NCBI GenBank assembly: GCA_014529385.2
Contig: CM043947.1
Span: 102,475,811-102,539,810, forward strand
Origin: Adiantum capillus-veneris
Lineage: Eukaryota > Streptophyta > Polypodiopsida > Polypodiales > Pteridaceae
Length of the DNA: 64,000 nucleotides
Direction of reading: 5' to 3'
Under the pieces are notes generated by a model. It did not search any database. It had not been told where the DNA came from and was given only the letters and a program-made list of their open reading frames with translations. How positions within the stretch are numbered: position 1 is the stretch's first letter; each line of letters opens with the position of its first letter. This document shows positions 33,441 through 44,876 of the stretch, piece after piece. Position numbers and translations under genes: made by a program.

Positions 33441-34939
33441 TGATGCATGGTTTTTAGGACCCCTTCTGAAGATGCAATAAAGGCACAGTCAGTTGTTGGG
33501 GAGATGAGGATACTCTAGTCCAAGGGATCTCGAAAGAGAAGAAAAATCTACTTCACAGGCACCAAAGAGTAAAAAGTGCCATGGACAGAAGATACGTGGG
33601 AACGAGCTCTTATGCATGCCTACAACCTATATCTTACAGAATAGCCCATTCTAGGTGTGAATTTCTAGTGAAATTTACACGAGGATGTTCGTGTGGACTC
33701 ACAGCACAGCATACTCCGTTTTCACTTTTTTACCGACAGTAAATATTTTTTACCACAGTAAATATTTTTTACCTACAGTAAATATTTTTCACCTACATGG
33801 TAAATACAAATCACTTTTTACCTACAGTAACTTTTTTTACCCATGGTAAATATTTTTTACTGCACCGTAAGTATTTGGTAGGTAACAGTTCACTGTTACT
33901 AGAAACAGTGATTGGGCATCAACAATACAGTTACAGGAGGAGAAAAGGGGAAAATCTTATGGTAAAGGTGAGTCAACAGGGATAAAGACTTTTGAGTTGA
34001 AAAGAGACATGCTGATTTTTTCAAAGAACACATGTCAAAAGAAGCCATGGTTGAGGATTTTTTGACAGTTTGATATTCAAGAGGATCCAGCAGGTCCCCC
34101 CCTGACATGTGCAGAACCTCCAGTTTCAACAGCCACCTACATGCTCTTAAATGCTGGTCAAGGCCTTATCCCCATGTGTCACAATCAGAAAAATCAGCAT
34201 TTATCCTCCCCTCTCACATCACTCTAGAGAATATCTTGATGGTGACATATCAGGTGACCTCAATCTGTTGACCACCCTAAGCAAAAAGTAACCCCAATCA
34301 GCGGATTTAAGCATGTTTATCCCTAATCCTAAACCCTCTCAGAAACCTATATAAGGAGGCCTTCTCTCACTCAAAACCAACACTTCACCCACTTCACCAA
34401 GCAACGAAGCTATGACGACATTGCTCACAACGAGGAGCTATGGATGGAGCTCTACTCTCTCTCCCTCTAGTATGCTACATTACTAGCCCTAAAACCTAAA
34501 TAAGGAGTCTTCTCTCATGCTCCATGGCCACCATCCTCGCCATCATTCTCTAAGGTATTGATGTGTCGCTAGTAGGATCATACCTACTTGCTGGGTTGAT
34601 TGTTTTTTACAAGGGATTATGCCATCCTTGGCTTGCTTCTCTATATCCTTGTTATGTATGATCAGATGCCGTTGTATTGTTAAAGCTGATGTCTTGTGTA
34701 TATATATGCTACATAAGGTCCCTAAGCTTCGTTTCTATGTGTTTTGCCATATGTTTTGATACCATCATAATGCCAGAAGTCTCACTTGCCTATGTGCACT
34801 ATGTGTGAGGTCCCTAAACCTCTTAATTTAGGGTGGTGCCCCCTTTGTTTTGTTCTTTGCTTGTTTGCATGAGGCGTGGTTTGTGGAGTGTGCACGAGTA
34901 CAGAGGCCACCCGATTGCGCTGCTCTTTTCCCGCTATCA
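33441..34939 (+). repeat. RLG-D 3' LTR
   Basis: A 1499-bp copy of the 5' LTR. It lacks one AT-rich unit near 33750 and has a shorter CT tract near 34450. A TATA box lies at 34348-34356. The remaining differences are scattered single bases. Confidence 0.95.
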
Positions 34940-34944
34940 ACATC

Positions 34945-35926
34945 ATTTTCTGAGACATATTTCACGTGGAGAATATGAGTCTCTAGGACTGGCACACGAC
35001 GCCTGTTTCCTAAAAGTGTGTCGTAATAGAGTCCCTAGGTGCTGGTCACATCCGTTTGTTTGACCATTTTGAGCACATAGTATCAGGAACAATTCTAATG
35101 GCAAAAAATTGTTGGGTACTAAGTACATACTTTTTGAGGCTACAAGTATTGTAAGCAACATTGACATATGGTTTTTTACACTTATAGCAAGGCTATGCTC
35201 TGTTCATGAAAATGTTTCATGGTTGGTACCTAGATGTGATTATTTTTCACAGTCTATTATGGTCCAATGATTTAGCAAGGCTTTCAAGAGATTACAATGG
35301 AGTATTTACCCATTGTTTTTCCTTCCGTTATCGGAGTGTTATGAGAATAACATGTACCATATGCATTGGGAATAACATGTACCATATGCATTGGGAATTA
35401 AAGTCATGAAAATGCAGGTTCAAGTACGTTTTTGCTAAAGGCATGCACACTAGGTGTTATGGGCTTTAGTGTTTGTAAAGGCTTACTTGGAGTGGCATGC
35501 AAATTCATGAAGGTGATAGAATACTAAGCGTTTTGCACCATAGGTGCAGTATCTCTATGATATTTATTGTGGATCTACCAACCACCATACGAGTCGATGT
35601 CTCGGTATGGGTGCTTGTAGATAACAACTCATTATAAGACTACCACTCTTCCCAAGACGGATAGGCAATTGGTAAGTAATAATGTCTGGTGCTAAACGAT
35701 ACGCTATGAGCATACGCTAGCAAGTAGCAACCCAAATGGAAAGATCATCTTTCTGGTTTGGAATTTGTTTATCATGATGTAAAGCATGTTGCGATTAAGT
35801 TTTGTCCCTACATGTTTATGTCATGTTTTCAACCTTGATCACCATTATGGTGGGGTTTCTTACTGACAGCAATCACAACAAGTGAAGGACTTCATACACG
35901 CTAATGAGTTATGTCAGCAGGTCAAA
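34945..35926. other. Non-coding stretch right of RLG-D
   Basis: I see no supported gene. A 25-bp block starting AATAACATGTACC is present twice in tandem at about 35345-35394. Confidence 0.5.
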
Positions 35927-36038
35927 GACCGGCGACTGCTAGGTGTGGACATCGGAATTCTAAGTATGGATGGCCAAGGGCCCATATTATGTGTGGTAGG
36001 GTGAAGACTCCTTCATAGCAATTCCCTCAATCTTACAG
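35927..36038 (+). repeat. Dispersed repeat, copy 2 (first copy at 15438-15545)
   Basis: Matches 15438-15545 in the same orientation at about 80% by eye. It lies 1 kb right of RLG-D. No coding potential. Confidence 0.75.
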
Positions 36039-37049
36039 TTATATATACCTAGTGTCTCTTTTCAAATTTAGAGCAATGTGTCCAATTTGTGCCATTGATG
36101 GTTTCATGGAGAAGAAATTGGTTTATGTTTCTTGAATTTAAATTTTCTTCTATCTCAATGGGTAGATACGACTCATGAGTATGCACCTATTCCATCAGCA
36201 CAAATGTTTACAACCAAGGACACAAAGGTTTTCAAGTTTTTGATATCTATAAATATCAGAATGAGCACTCAACCATGGTAGCAGGAAGCTCATAATTTTA
36301 TCTTGGGAGTTTTATGGGGATGTGGTGAGAGAAGACCCCCCCCCCCATCCCCCCCAGCCCCGCACACGTGAGCCCCTCTACACATTATTTGCAATGTGAT
36401 TAACCTTGCCTTCTATTGTAACCTGTTGTTGAGCCAAGAAAATCATTCCCTCTCATGTACTGCCACACCTCATGGCCTTTCATGCAGTGGCACACCTAAT
36501 TGCTACTTTTGCCGTTCCTTTTGCATCTACAGTCTGGATGCATATTCTCCAAATGTATAAACTAAACAAAAATTGAACAAAAGCTCTTCGTGTCACACAC
36601 AAGGCTATCAATCTATTGTTGAAACTTAGGGACACTCAATAATATATTTTACAACACCTAAATATGATTATGAGACATATCCAGTAGGTAGAGTCAACGT
36701 TTGAATTAGATGGAATCCAAAGAGATCCCTTGGCTTGGGTCTCAAAAGGAAAAGGGAAGGCCCAAAAAAAAAAACTCTTTCCACGTGCACTAGTGCCAAT
36801 GCTAGTGCAAGTAGATCTCTCTTACTAAAAGTTAGGGAGAATTACCAAACTACCCCTCTAATTGGTGGAAATTCCCAAAATACCCCTCAAATTTCAAAAA
36901 TTGCCGAAATACCCTTGTATCCATTTTTGAGTGTGTAGCATGTAATTTTGTCACAAATTGCCTCGCAAAAGGGCAATTATCTTTAAAAATAATGAAGCAA
37001 TTCATCCTTCAAGCCTACATAACCAACTCAAATTCTAGTTTTAGCGTCT
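36039..37049. other. Non-coding stretch with a C-run
   Basis: I see no supported gene. A C-rich tract sits at about 36339-36357. At 36830-36920 the words AATT-CC-AAATACCCCT recur a few times, giving a weak short-period repeat. Confidence 0.45.
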
Positions 37050-37696
37050 TGTAGTGGAACATGGTCACATCAATCATACAAGAACCACCTATCTTTTACC
37101 AAATCCCAAGCAATGGACCTTATCTTATTTGATAAATCATATGTACATTCAATGCAACGAAAAACTTATCGGCAAGTCAATGGCATCCCTATGGGACTTG
37201 CATGTTCCCCAATTTGGTGTAATCTTTATCTTCATGCACTAGAGTATGACTACATCTACTCTTGCCTAAAAACCCCCAACTCCGACTTCAAATTCATCAT
37301 CTCAGGTTGCCTTTTTGGTACTTTGATGACATCCTATGGATTAACAATGGAGCCCCAAAACATTTCACCATTACTAACCCAATCTATCCCTCTTGCCTAT
37401 CCATCGATAACAGTGCCACTATTTTTGAAGGTACAATTGGAGTAAGCACATCCTTCTTAAGCATGAAGCTGATAGTCCTAGTGAAGGTGCTTAAGTTTAT
37501 CCATAGAATCAGCAATAGACCGATAGGATGGGCACACAAAGTCATCCTCTCCCAAATCAAACCCATCATATTCAACAATCATTCAGCAAAGCAAGCAAGC
37601 AAAGACATCAAAGACCTTGTAATGGCTTTCTGCAACAACGGTTTTGAGCGGATCAAACTCTGGCGAATCATATACAAGTACTTAGAATCTTCATAG
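37050..37696 (+). pseudogene. Unusual reverse transcriptase relic (possibly Penelope-like)
   Basis: Two overlapping frames carry reverse transcriptase motifs. The 37113-37445 frame has TYRQVNGIPMGLACSPIWCN followed by LYLHALE, matching the Q-x-x-G-I-P-M-G...SP...E block before the catalytic centre. The 37262-37696 frame has FWYFDDILWINN, the catalytic DD motif, then IYPSCLSID and a FLSMKLIVL...FIHRISNRP segment. A frameshift near 37300 separates them. The pattern differs from both the gypsy (FGLTNAP/F-DD) and the L1 (GRSI/FADD) enzymes here. It resembles the YRQ-GIPMG reverse transcriptases of Penelope-like elements or related non-LTR enzymes. The exact class is uncertain. No endonuclease domain is seen. 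Confidence 0.6.
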
Positions 37697-37749
37697 GAAA
37701 TTCAAGTTTGTAAAGAGTCCAACAAAGTCAACTCATGTCTCAAAAGGGT

Positions 37750-37789
37750 GGGCACTAGGTCTCTAATGGGGGCCTAGTGCCCCCATTAG
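37750..37789 (+). other. Two mutually exclusive hairpins
   Basis: Hairpin 1 pairs GGGCACTAGG (37750-37759) with CCTAGTGCCC (37773-37782), 10 perfect pairs. Hairpin 2 pairs CTAATGGGGGC (37763-37773) with GCCCCCATTAG (37779-37789), 11 perfect pairs with a 5-nt loop. They share bases 37773 and 37779-37782, so only one can form at a time. They lie just after the reverse transcriptase relic. Confidence 0.85.
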
Positions 37790-37831
37790 TACTCTGTTGT
37801 AACTACCAACCTAATGGAAGTATCTTTTTTT

Positions 37832-38225
37832 CTTTTATATAGCAAAACTCACAATTGTGAGTGGATTATATTGAGCAGCCCAAAAAATTACAAGGTTTTT
37901 TCATGTTCATGTTAAGCCATGACAACATCCACGGATCATAATTACAATGGCTATCAGGGCAGCCACCCCTACCACCCCGCCTCATTCTGATATCTTTTAT
38001 TTACCGATGGCCAAGATTTGCCCCCATCCTAGGCATTATATCTACTGGCAACAAGGCACAAGTAGTCCTAGACCGATCCTTCGAGTGCTGCTTGCACGCG
38101 AGTGCCCATATTAGTACTTTGCTTTCTTATATAATTTCTGTGAAGCTTGCCACCTCAAATTCTCTTTCAAAAACACGGCGGTTCCTTGTCTGCCATACAT
38201 TATGAAAGAAGAAGTATCTGACGAT
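37832..38225 (-). other. LINE C 3' UTR and terminus
   Basis: The terminal segment carries CACTCACAATTGTGAGTTTTGC on the minus strand, including the palindrome CTCACAATTGTGAG. The same terminus recurs in the truncated copies at 59.9, 60.7, 63.2 and 63.7 kb. The A-tail is short and interrupted. Confidence 0.85.
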
Positions 38226-41200
38226 CTAAGTGCTGACGAGGAGTGTAGGACTACCTGAATTTCTCCCTCCAAGGCATAGGTCAGTCTTGAAAAAACTAAT
38301 TTTCCATGTTCTCTGAACCCACTTGCATACTTTCCCTGCGAGGCCTTTTATAGCTGGGCAGTCCGTGAATAGGTGGGCCAGATCTTCACTAGCTAACCTG
38401 CACCCCAAGCATCAATCTGACCCAATCCCCCTCTCTCCTGAATCTTCACCCCCGTCGGTAAAGCACCCCAAACACCCTTCCATAAGAAAACCTTCATGTA
38501 CTACGGAACCTTTGGCTTCCAAATGTTCTCCATTACATACTCCCACCTTTCCTCTGGCCATTGCTTTTTCCATAGCTTGTTAAGGGGTCTAGACCAATTC
38601 TTCTTTTGCATCATTGTCTGATAAATGCTTTTAGTATGGGGTTTCCACAATAGACTGCTTCCGGGCCATTTCCAAGCATTCCAGTCCAACTCCGAATCAC
38701 AGATTGGCATCACTAGATTGTCAAGCTCTTCATCACTTTGTGGACAAGCAAGACCTCCAAGCTATTAAGTTGGTATCGGGCAACCATAAGGTCAATGGTT
38801 TTCCAACTATTGTTGCCATTGTCCCAGAAGTGCTCAAGCCGGTTCAGACCCTTATTATTCAGCTTATTGGCTGTCTCAATCCAATAGGGAGTTTGTGGCA
38901 GATCTACAACTTTGGAGAGCCAGGGGGACCAATGCAGGATGGAGATCTTGAAGTAGCTGGCTTCTTCCCCCCACTTTAAGACTCCTGCTGCTCTATTGAA
39001 TTTTCTTACCAATTCTTCTGAACTGCCCCCCAGTCTTAAGGTAGACCACGCCGGGGCTAACAGTTTGTCATGAATCTCCACCCCTCTCCACTTTCCACCC
39101 TTCGAGCCAAGTTTAGCTACTTCTATCATATCTCTGATCATGACAGCCAAACTTGATCCTGTTTAGCCAAGGAAACAACAAATTTGGTGCAATAAGCTTC
39201 TGCATGGGCCGCAGGGTTGAGAATTCCGAGGCCTCCTTGATTCCCCGATCGAGCAACTAATTCCCAACGGGCCCATTGCCATGGCCTGGAAGATTTCGTG
39301 TTATTTTTCCATAAAAATATTTTTACTGGTTTTAAGGACTCTTTCCAGTGACACTTAGCCATCTTGAGAAGCGGGCTAGTGAACGCAATATAAGGAACCA
39401 TAAAGGCATTCATCACTCTTATCCGAGTTGGAATGGAAGAAGAGCATACTCCCACCTACTCATTTTTGTTTTGATTTTTTCAAGCACCCACTCGAATCTT
39501 TGCTTGTGAGTTACATCCACCCCCAAGGGGCTCCTAGATGTCTAAAGATATTCCCTTTTGTGACAATCTCCCCCGACCAGACAGAGGGGTCAAATGAGTC
39601 ATTTTTCAATAGGGAAATCATCCTTGACTTTTCTATATTACAATGGGACCCCGAAGCTACTGCGAACATTTGTACAATCTCCAAAGCTTTTCTAATGACC
39701 TGGGGGCACGCCTTCAAGAAGAGGAGAGAATTGTCTGCAAAAAGTTTTGTCAGGAGTTGGCAATTTCCTGGTAAAACAAGGCCTTGCACTTCCCCTCGTT
39801 CAACACTAGCTTCGAGCGTCATGAATAAAGGATGTGATCCTATGGCAAAAAGTAGGGGGGCCAGAGGGCATCCTTGTTTAATAGACCTTTTGACCTCAAA
39901 GGAGCCCACAATTCTATCTTTGAATAGGAGCTCTGACTGACTTCCAGCCCCCATTACACGAGCTAGCCGACAGAGGCGCGGCCCAAAGCCTAGAGCTTCC
40001 ATGACGGCTTCTATATATGTCCATGTTATTCTGTCATAGGCCTTGTCCACGTCCAACTGCAGCAGAATGCACTCCTACTTTGTGACAGTTGCGTATTCTA
40101 TGCCCACCATTGCTGCCAAGATGTTATCGTAAATGGACCTTCCTTTTATGAACCCATGTTGATGGGGAGAGATGATCTTGGTTAGTAAGGGGGCTAGTCT
40201 GAGGGCTACCGCTTTAGCTATAATTTTGTAGGCCACCGACATCATTGTAATAGGGTGCCAATGTTTCAGTTGAGAACAACAGATCTGTTTTGGGATGGGT
40301 TTGATAAGCCCTCTCTTTACACTTACCTCCAACGACCCTTCAACCATGGCTTTATTGGCCAATCTTGTGATTGGGGCCTTGAGATCATCCCAAAATTCTC
40401 TATAGAATTCCACCGCATCCCATCCCAACCAGGGGACTTTTCCTTGCCAAGGGCTTGCAATGCTAGTGAACATTCATCTTCGGAGAATGCCCGTTCCAAG
40501 CAATTAGCTTCTGAGTGGGGGATTTCCTTCTTGACACTCTATAGTAAGGTCCCTCTGGTGTCTTCCACTTCTTGGGACTGGGTCTCTGGCCGTCCAATGA
40601 TTTGACTAAGATAGCTCAGCATCAGACCAGCCATCTCATCCTGGTTATGAACTACTGTCCCTTTCTCATCATCGAGCGAGCGGACGTGGCCCCAACTCTT
40701 CTTGATTTTTAAAGCCCAAAAAAATTGAGCTTGATTGGAGGCTTCCAGTTGTAGAAAATTCTCGCTAGAGAGAAGTCTACCTTTTTATATCTTCTAACTG
40801 CTCATTAGCAAGGTTCGATTTGGCTTCAAGCCATCGTTTGTGTTCGACCTCAGTGGCATGCCCATTGGCTTTTATAGAGGTAAGCAATTGTACCTCCGTT
40901 GTAAGATGCAAAAGGTGATCCTCCCTAGCTTTCTTGATTCGGGGGCCCACGATTTTGATTGCTTTTTGGATGCTCCGAGCAAAGAGGTCCCACACATTGT
41001 GTTTGTTGAGGTCGACATCTTTTTTTAGCTTACCCGGTGCTTTCTTGGTTAGATTCCTGAAAAGAGGGTCTTTGAATAAGCGTGCCCCTATTACCAACAT
41101 TTTTTTCTCACCTCTTGGGGCTTGCTCCTCCTCTTTATTCTTCTTAAAATGTATGTGCAGAGGAATGTGATCCGAAAGGATTGTTGTTGGGACCACCTTC

Positions 41201-41850
41201 ACTTCCATCAACATCGGTATCCAGTCAGCTTGGTGCGAGCAATATCATCTGTCCAGTCTGGAGGCAGTACGGGCATACTCGAGGCTTGTGTAGGTGAACC
41301 CAAGCGTGCTGTTCCATGGGCCAACTTCCCATAAGTCGATCATTGCCCACTTTTTGCACAAACTTTGCCATTTAGACCTTTCTGAGCCAGCCAACACACT
41401 GGAGGATCCTGTTCTATCCCTGCTCTTTTCCACCATATTAAAGTCTCCAACCAACAACCACTCCCCTTCATATAGGGGTATCTCTGAGATGCATCCATAG
41501 TTTAGCTCTATCTTTTGCATTGCAAGGGCCGTACACATTCACAATGGTGAGGGGATGCCCTTCCCATCTGATTCTAATCCCCAGGATTCTTCCGGATGGG
41601 TGGTTAAGAACCAACTTCGGCTCCAATTCTCTGTCCACAATGCTGAGGACGCCACTGAAGCCGTTATTTCTTTCTTTATAGAATACCAGTTTCTTTCCTA
41701 GCACCTGCTTTCTCTTGCTATGGGCATCTAGGTGGTGTTCCTGGATGGCCCAAAAGTTGACTGTCTTCTCCTTTTTTATTTCCTCCTAGAATAGGGTACT
41801 CTTCTTACGGGTTTTCAACCCCTTTACGTTCCAAGATTGGATAGTGAGAG
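38226..41850 (-). pseudogene. LINE C ORF2: endonuclease, reverse transcriptase, zinc-ribbon end
   Basis: From 5' to 3' on the minus strand: endonuclease (41704-41245, with the GEWLLVGDFNMVE metal loop; 41214 onward has TTILSDHIPLHIHFK, the end of this domain). Then reverse transcriptase at 40473-40075 (HWHPITMMSVAYKIIAK, GRSIYDN) and 40056-39511 (DVDKAYDRITW, KQGCPLAPLLF, and FADNSLLF where FADD is expected). The C-terminal region follows at 39455-38501, and a Cys/His segment at 38408-38226 (SEDLAHLFTDCP) is typical of plant L1 tails. The protein nicks DNA and copies LINE RNA at the nick. The D-to-N change at the catalytic site and at least six frame breaks show it is dead. Confidence 0.9.
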
Positions 41851-42056
41851 ACTCCATCATTAATATGGGGTTCGTTGGGATAAAGGAACGAATTCTTCAG
41901 CATCCGAATCATTCCCCCCCTCCCCCCCCCCCCTTCTCCTTGGTCTCAGGAGAATCCGGGGGTTCCAAGTCAGAGGATTTCTTTTCTTACAGTGCTGCAA
42001 ATGGATTGTGCAGAGGGACACTGAACCCCCCTCCTTTCGAAGGGGTGGAGGATGAA

Positions 42057-43508
42057 TTAGATCCTTTTACCTCTAGTGTTCTGACGACTTGCAGCACTTT
42101 GGAGTCTCTTGCCACCCACTACCTTCACTCTTTTGGCTCTTTTCAGACCAGGGACTTGGACAGCTGTTGCCATTGTCACTGTCATAAATTTGGGGGTAGC
42201 AACGGGAGTAATGATCCTATTATTATTGCATGTACCTTCAGAAGCTCGTTGTATGGGAATCGATTCCTCCACCAAATTTTCCTGCATCTTCGTATCCATT
42301 TTCTCACATGCCATCTCTCCTTCATCCTTCCCTGTATTTGTCCCTTGGTTATTGTCTCCTTGCTTCTCCAACCCTCTTATTGGCGATTCCATTTTATTGG
42401 GGGCCTGTGCTGACGGAGCTGCATTACCATTAGAATTCAGGTGGCAATCCTTGGCGAAGTGACCAAAGTTGTTGCATTTAAAACATGCCCCAAAGTATGT
42501 TCCAAAGTTTAGCGGAATGGTAACAAGCCCAGCTCCAACATTGATAACCATGCTTTTAGGTGGAGTTTTAGACGCATCCCATCCTATACAAACCCTGTTT
42601 GAGGTTCTGCCAAACCCTCTCTTGCTAGGTATGAATAAGGGAGTGCCCAATTTGCTAGCAAGCATCCTGAGATTATCCCATAGCCAGCTAGGCAGTCCCA
42701 CAAACTCAACCCAGACCGGATGAAACGCTTGCAAAGATTCAGTTGAGTCGAACACTGGCTCCCAAGGCACCACACACACCGTAGTCCTATTAAATACTAG
42801 GGGCCCTTTGTCAAGGATCTTTTCCACATCGGAGGCCTCTTTGAATCCCACTGAGCAAGAACCTTTAGCTAAGTAGGAAGTACTTTCAACTGCTCCTCCA
42901 TGACCAAGAATTTGAGGGCCCTGAAGCCATTGGATCATCTCAAACCTGTTCGAGATTCTTCCACTGAACCCAAATACAAGCGTCAGCTTAGCTTGTCTGG
43001 CTAGCTGTTTTTTTATAAGTGCTGGTGGGATCGCTACGGTTATAGCCTCGGCAACCTCCACCTGCTGCGGCAAAGACTTTTTTAAAGCAGAGAAGGCTCG
43101 ATCTGCCAACCTGTCTTCTACTAGCCCACTGAATTCTGAATGGGAGCAAGTTCTTTTGTTGTTGTTAGAGCCGGCCTCAATCATTTTGTTGACTTCCAAG
43201 AGCTCTTGTTGAAGTCTAGCTTTTGCATTCTGCAGGTTTTTGATATCTCCTTCACTTGACATCCCTTCTGCTGCGCCTTTTCCATAATCCCTAGAGTTAG
43301 GCCCCTTGAGTATGCTAGCAAACGATACACCTGGCCTGCAAGTAGCCGATGCACTTGGCGCTTTATTTACATTCGCACAGATGGGACCCTGAGGAACCTC
43401 GTCTTTGATGGTTTTTACCTCGAATTTGAACCCTTGCGCTGAGCCCATTTTCCCTCTTGTTTCCTCAGAGGGAACTTTCTCAGTCGGGACAATTTTTACC
43501 TCTTTCAT
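42057..43508 (-). CDS. LINE C ORF1 (gag-like RNA-binding protein), open
   Basis: The frame starts at ATG (43508-43506 on the minus strand, MKEVKIVPTEKV) and is open for 483 residues. It contains a coiled-coil-like stretch (KNLQNAKARLQQELLEVNKMIE), a central SVGFKEASDVEKIL...CVVPWEPVFD fold typical of plant L1 ORF1 proteins, and a CCHC zinc knuckle, CFKCNNFGHFAKDC. The rest is Ser/Lys/Glu-rich. It would coat LINE RNA. It is the only complete LINE ORF in the window. Two diverged relatives lie at 748-2033 and 12743-14346. Confidence 0.88.
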   Translation of the reverse strand: MKEVKIVPTEKVPSEETRGKMGSAQGFKFEVKTIKDEVPQGPICANVNKAPSASATCRPGVSFASILKGPNSRDYGKGAAEGMSSEGDIKNLQNAKARLQQELLEVNKMIEAGSNNNKRTCSHSEFSGLVEDRLADRAFSALKKSLPQQVEVAEAITVAIPPALIKKQLARQAKLTLVFGFSGRISNRFEMIQWLQGPQILGHGGAVESTSYLAKGSCSVGFKEASDVEKILDKGPLVFNRTTVCVVPWEPVFDSTESLQAFHPVWVEFVGLPSWLWDNLRMLASKLGTPLFIPSKRGFGRTSNRVCIGWDASKTPPKSMVINVGAGLVTIPLNFGTYFGACFKCNNFGHFAKDCHLNSNGNAAPSAQAPNKMESPIRGLEKQGDNNQGTNTGKDEGEMACEKMDTKMQENLVEESIPIQRASEGTCNNNRIITPVATPKFMTVTMATAVQVPGLKRAKRVKVVGGKRLQSAASRQNTRGKRI

Positions 43509-44230
43509 GGTTGAAACCTTTGGCGAGCTAGGGCCTTACATTTCCATGTCATGCATCGGCCTCAAGACTGAGCCACCGCCTACATCCATTGGCACAACTA
43601 GCTCCATTTCGGACCTTTTCCCCGCCGCTAACATCTATGAAAATTTTACAATGTCCTCATTTGCGGCCAGAACGTCGAGCTCCATTAGCAAGTGTCGTGG
43701 ATTTTTGAAGGCACAAAGACTCTATCAACCAAGTAGGTCCTCCCAATGCAGGGGTGTAGTGACCTCCTCTCTTTTTTACACAAAAAGTTAATAATCGTTT
43801 AGGATAGGAATGCAAAGGCAAAAGTTTCCAAAAGGGTTTATTTCTAAAGCTAAGGTATCGAGAGGGTAGCGAGAGCAAAACCACGATTATTTGTTGGGGC
43901 TAAATTGCACAAATAATCGTGATTATTATGAAGCAAAAGTTGTTGATACCAAATCTGATGAGCTTCAGTAGAGGACGAGCTCTCGACGAGCCGGGGGTGT
44001 GTGAGTGTGTGTGTGTGTGTGTGCTACTGACTGCTCTGCAATGCCTAGCACTGCCTTGCTACTACCCTGTTCGCGACCTTGCAACTTGATGTCGACCTGC
44101 TCATGCTCACAGACCTGCTGTCAGCGATTCACTACAACCCGTTGCTCACCACAGCACAAGACGAGCTCTCGACGAGCCGGGGGTGTGTGAGTGTGTGTGT
44201 GTGCGCTATCGACTGCTCTGTGATCCCCAG
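43509..44230 (-). other. LINE C 5' UTR, with a 186-bp tandem repeat
   Basis: A unit beginning ACGAGCTCTCGACGAGCCGG followed by GGGTGTGTGAG starts at 43975 and again at 44161, a spacing of 186 bp. The second unit is cut at 44230 by RLG-B and continues at 48390 (CCTAGCGCTGCCTTGCTA, matching CCTAGCACTGCCTTGCTA in unit 1). Tandem promoter units are a known feature of some L1 5' UTRs. A 13-bp hairpin pairs CACGATTATTTGT (43882-43894) with its complement at 43909-43921. Confidence 0.75.
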
Positions 44231-44876
44231 TGTCATAAAATCTAATATCTAATATCTAACCAACCCAAATGATTTTCTCATATTAAATTGATCACTTAAT
44301 GTGGGAGAATAAACGGGAACAAGTGTTAAGATATAGACATGTGCTTATAGATCTATCTCAACACGGGGCCAATGGTAAAGGGGCCCAAATGAGAGATGGT
44401 CTATCAAAGAGCAAGTCTAACAAATGGAGCATAAGACCTTAGGGTTAGCTTCATTGAAGACCTCCAATAATGTGTGTAAAAGGCCTTTGACCTTAGGTAA
44501 GCTAGGGCTGAGCTTGAGGCGCGAGAACCCGACCCAGCTCGAGGTGCTTGTCCTGTTTGTCATGCTTGATGACTAAGGTGCTTGAGGTGCTTGATGATTG
44601 AGGTGCTTGAGATGCTTGAGGTGCCTGACATGCTTGAGAATGCTAGGGTTGCACTTGAGGTGAGAACCCAGCCCAAGCTTAAAGTGCTTATGAGCGAAGC
44701 TTGTGGTGGGAACTGGGCCTATGCATGAGGGGTTGAGGTGTCAAAAAGTCAAAGATTCAATCCCTACAAGGAGGGGCCGAGCCATACATGAGGGGGGATG
44801 AGAGAGAACACCCACACACTCACACAAGGCATGCATGGTACAAAGAAAGCAAAAGGGACACTTGTCAAGTTCCTTT
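44231..44876 (+). repeat. RLG-B 5' LTR, 3' end deleted
   Basis: It aligns with the first 650-700 bp of the 3' LTR at 46750 and stops at the word GTCAAGTTCCT, after which integrase-region sequence begins. It therefore lacks the last kilobase of the LTR. Confidence 0.92.

Larger units (their letters stand above)
25141..34939 (+). mobile_element. RLG-D: Tat-like Ty3/gypsy element, complete but mutated
   Basis: LTRs at 25141-26673 and 33441-34939 with TG...CA ends are flanked by perfect target duplications ACATC (25136-25140 and 34940-34944). Internal order: primer site, an extra ORF, gag, amber stop, protease, reverse transcriptase, RNase H, a second archaeal-type RNase H, integrase, polypurine tract. 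Two RNase H domains and an additional ORF before gag are features known from the Tat clade (Ogre-like elements). The LTRs differ by only a few percent at most, so this insertion is young compared with RLG-C. Two frameshifts, one stop and a 136-bp duplication disable pol. Confidence 0.95.

Noticed and set aside
41844-42775. Plus-strand frames opposite LINE ORF1, including one of 189 residues
   Set aside because: They are antisense shadows of the ORF1 on the minus strand and have no recognisable motif.
43954-43985. CTGATGAG followed by GGACGAG, like a hammerhead ribozyme core
   Set aside because: The GAAA core and a pairing stem II are missing, so it is not a hammerhead.
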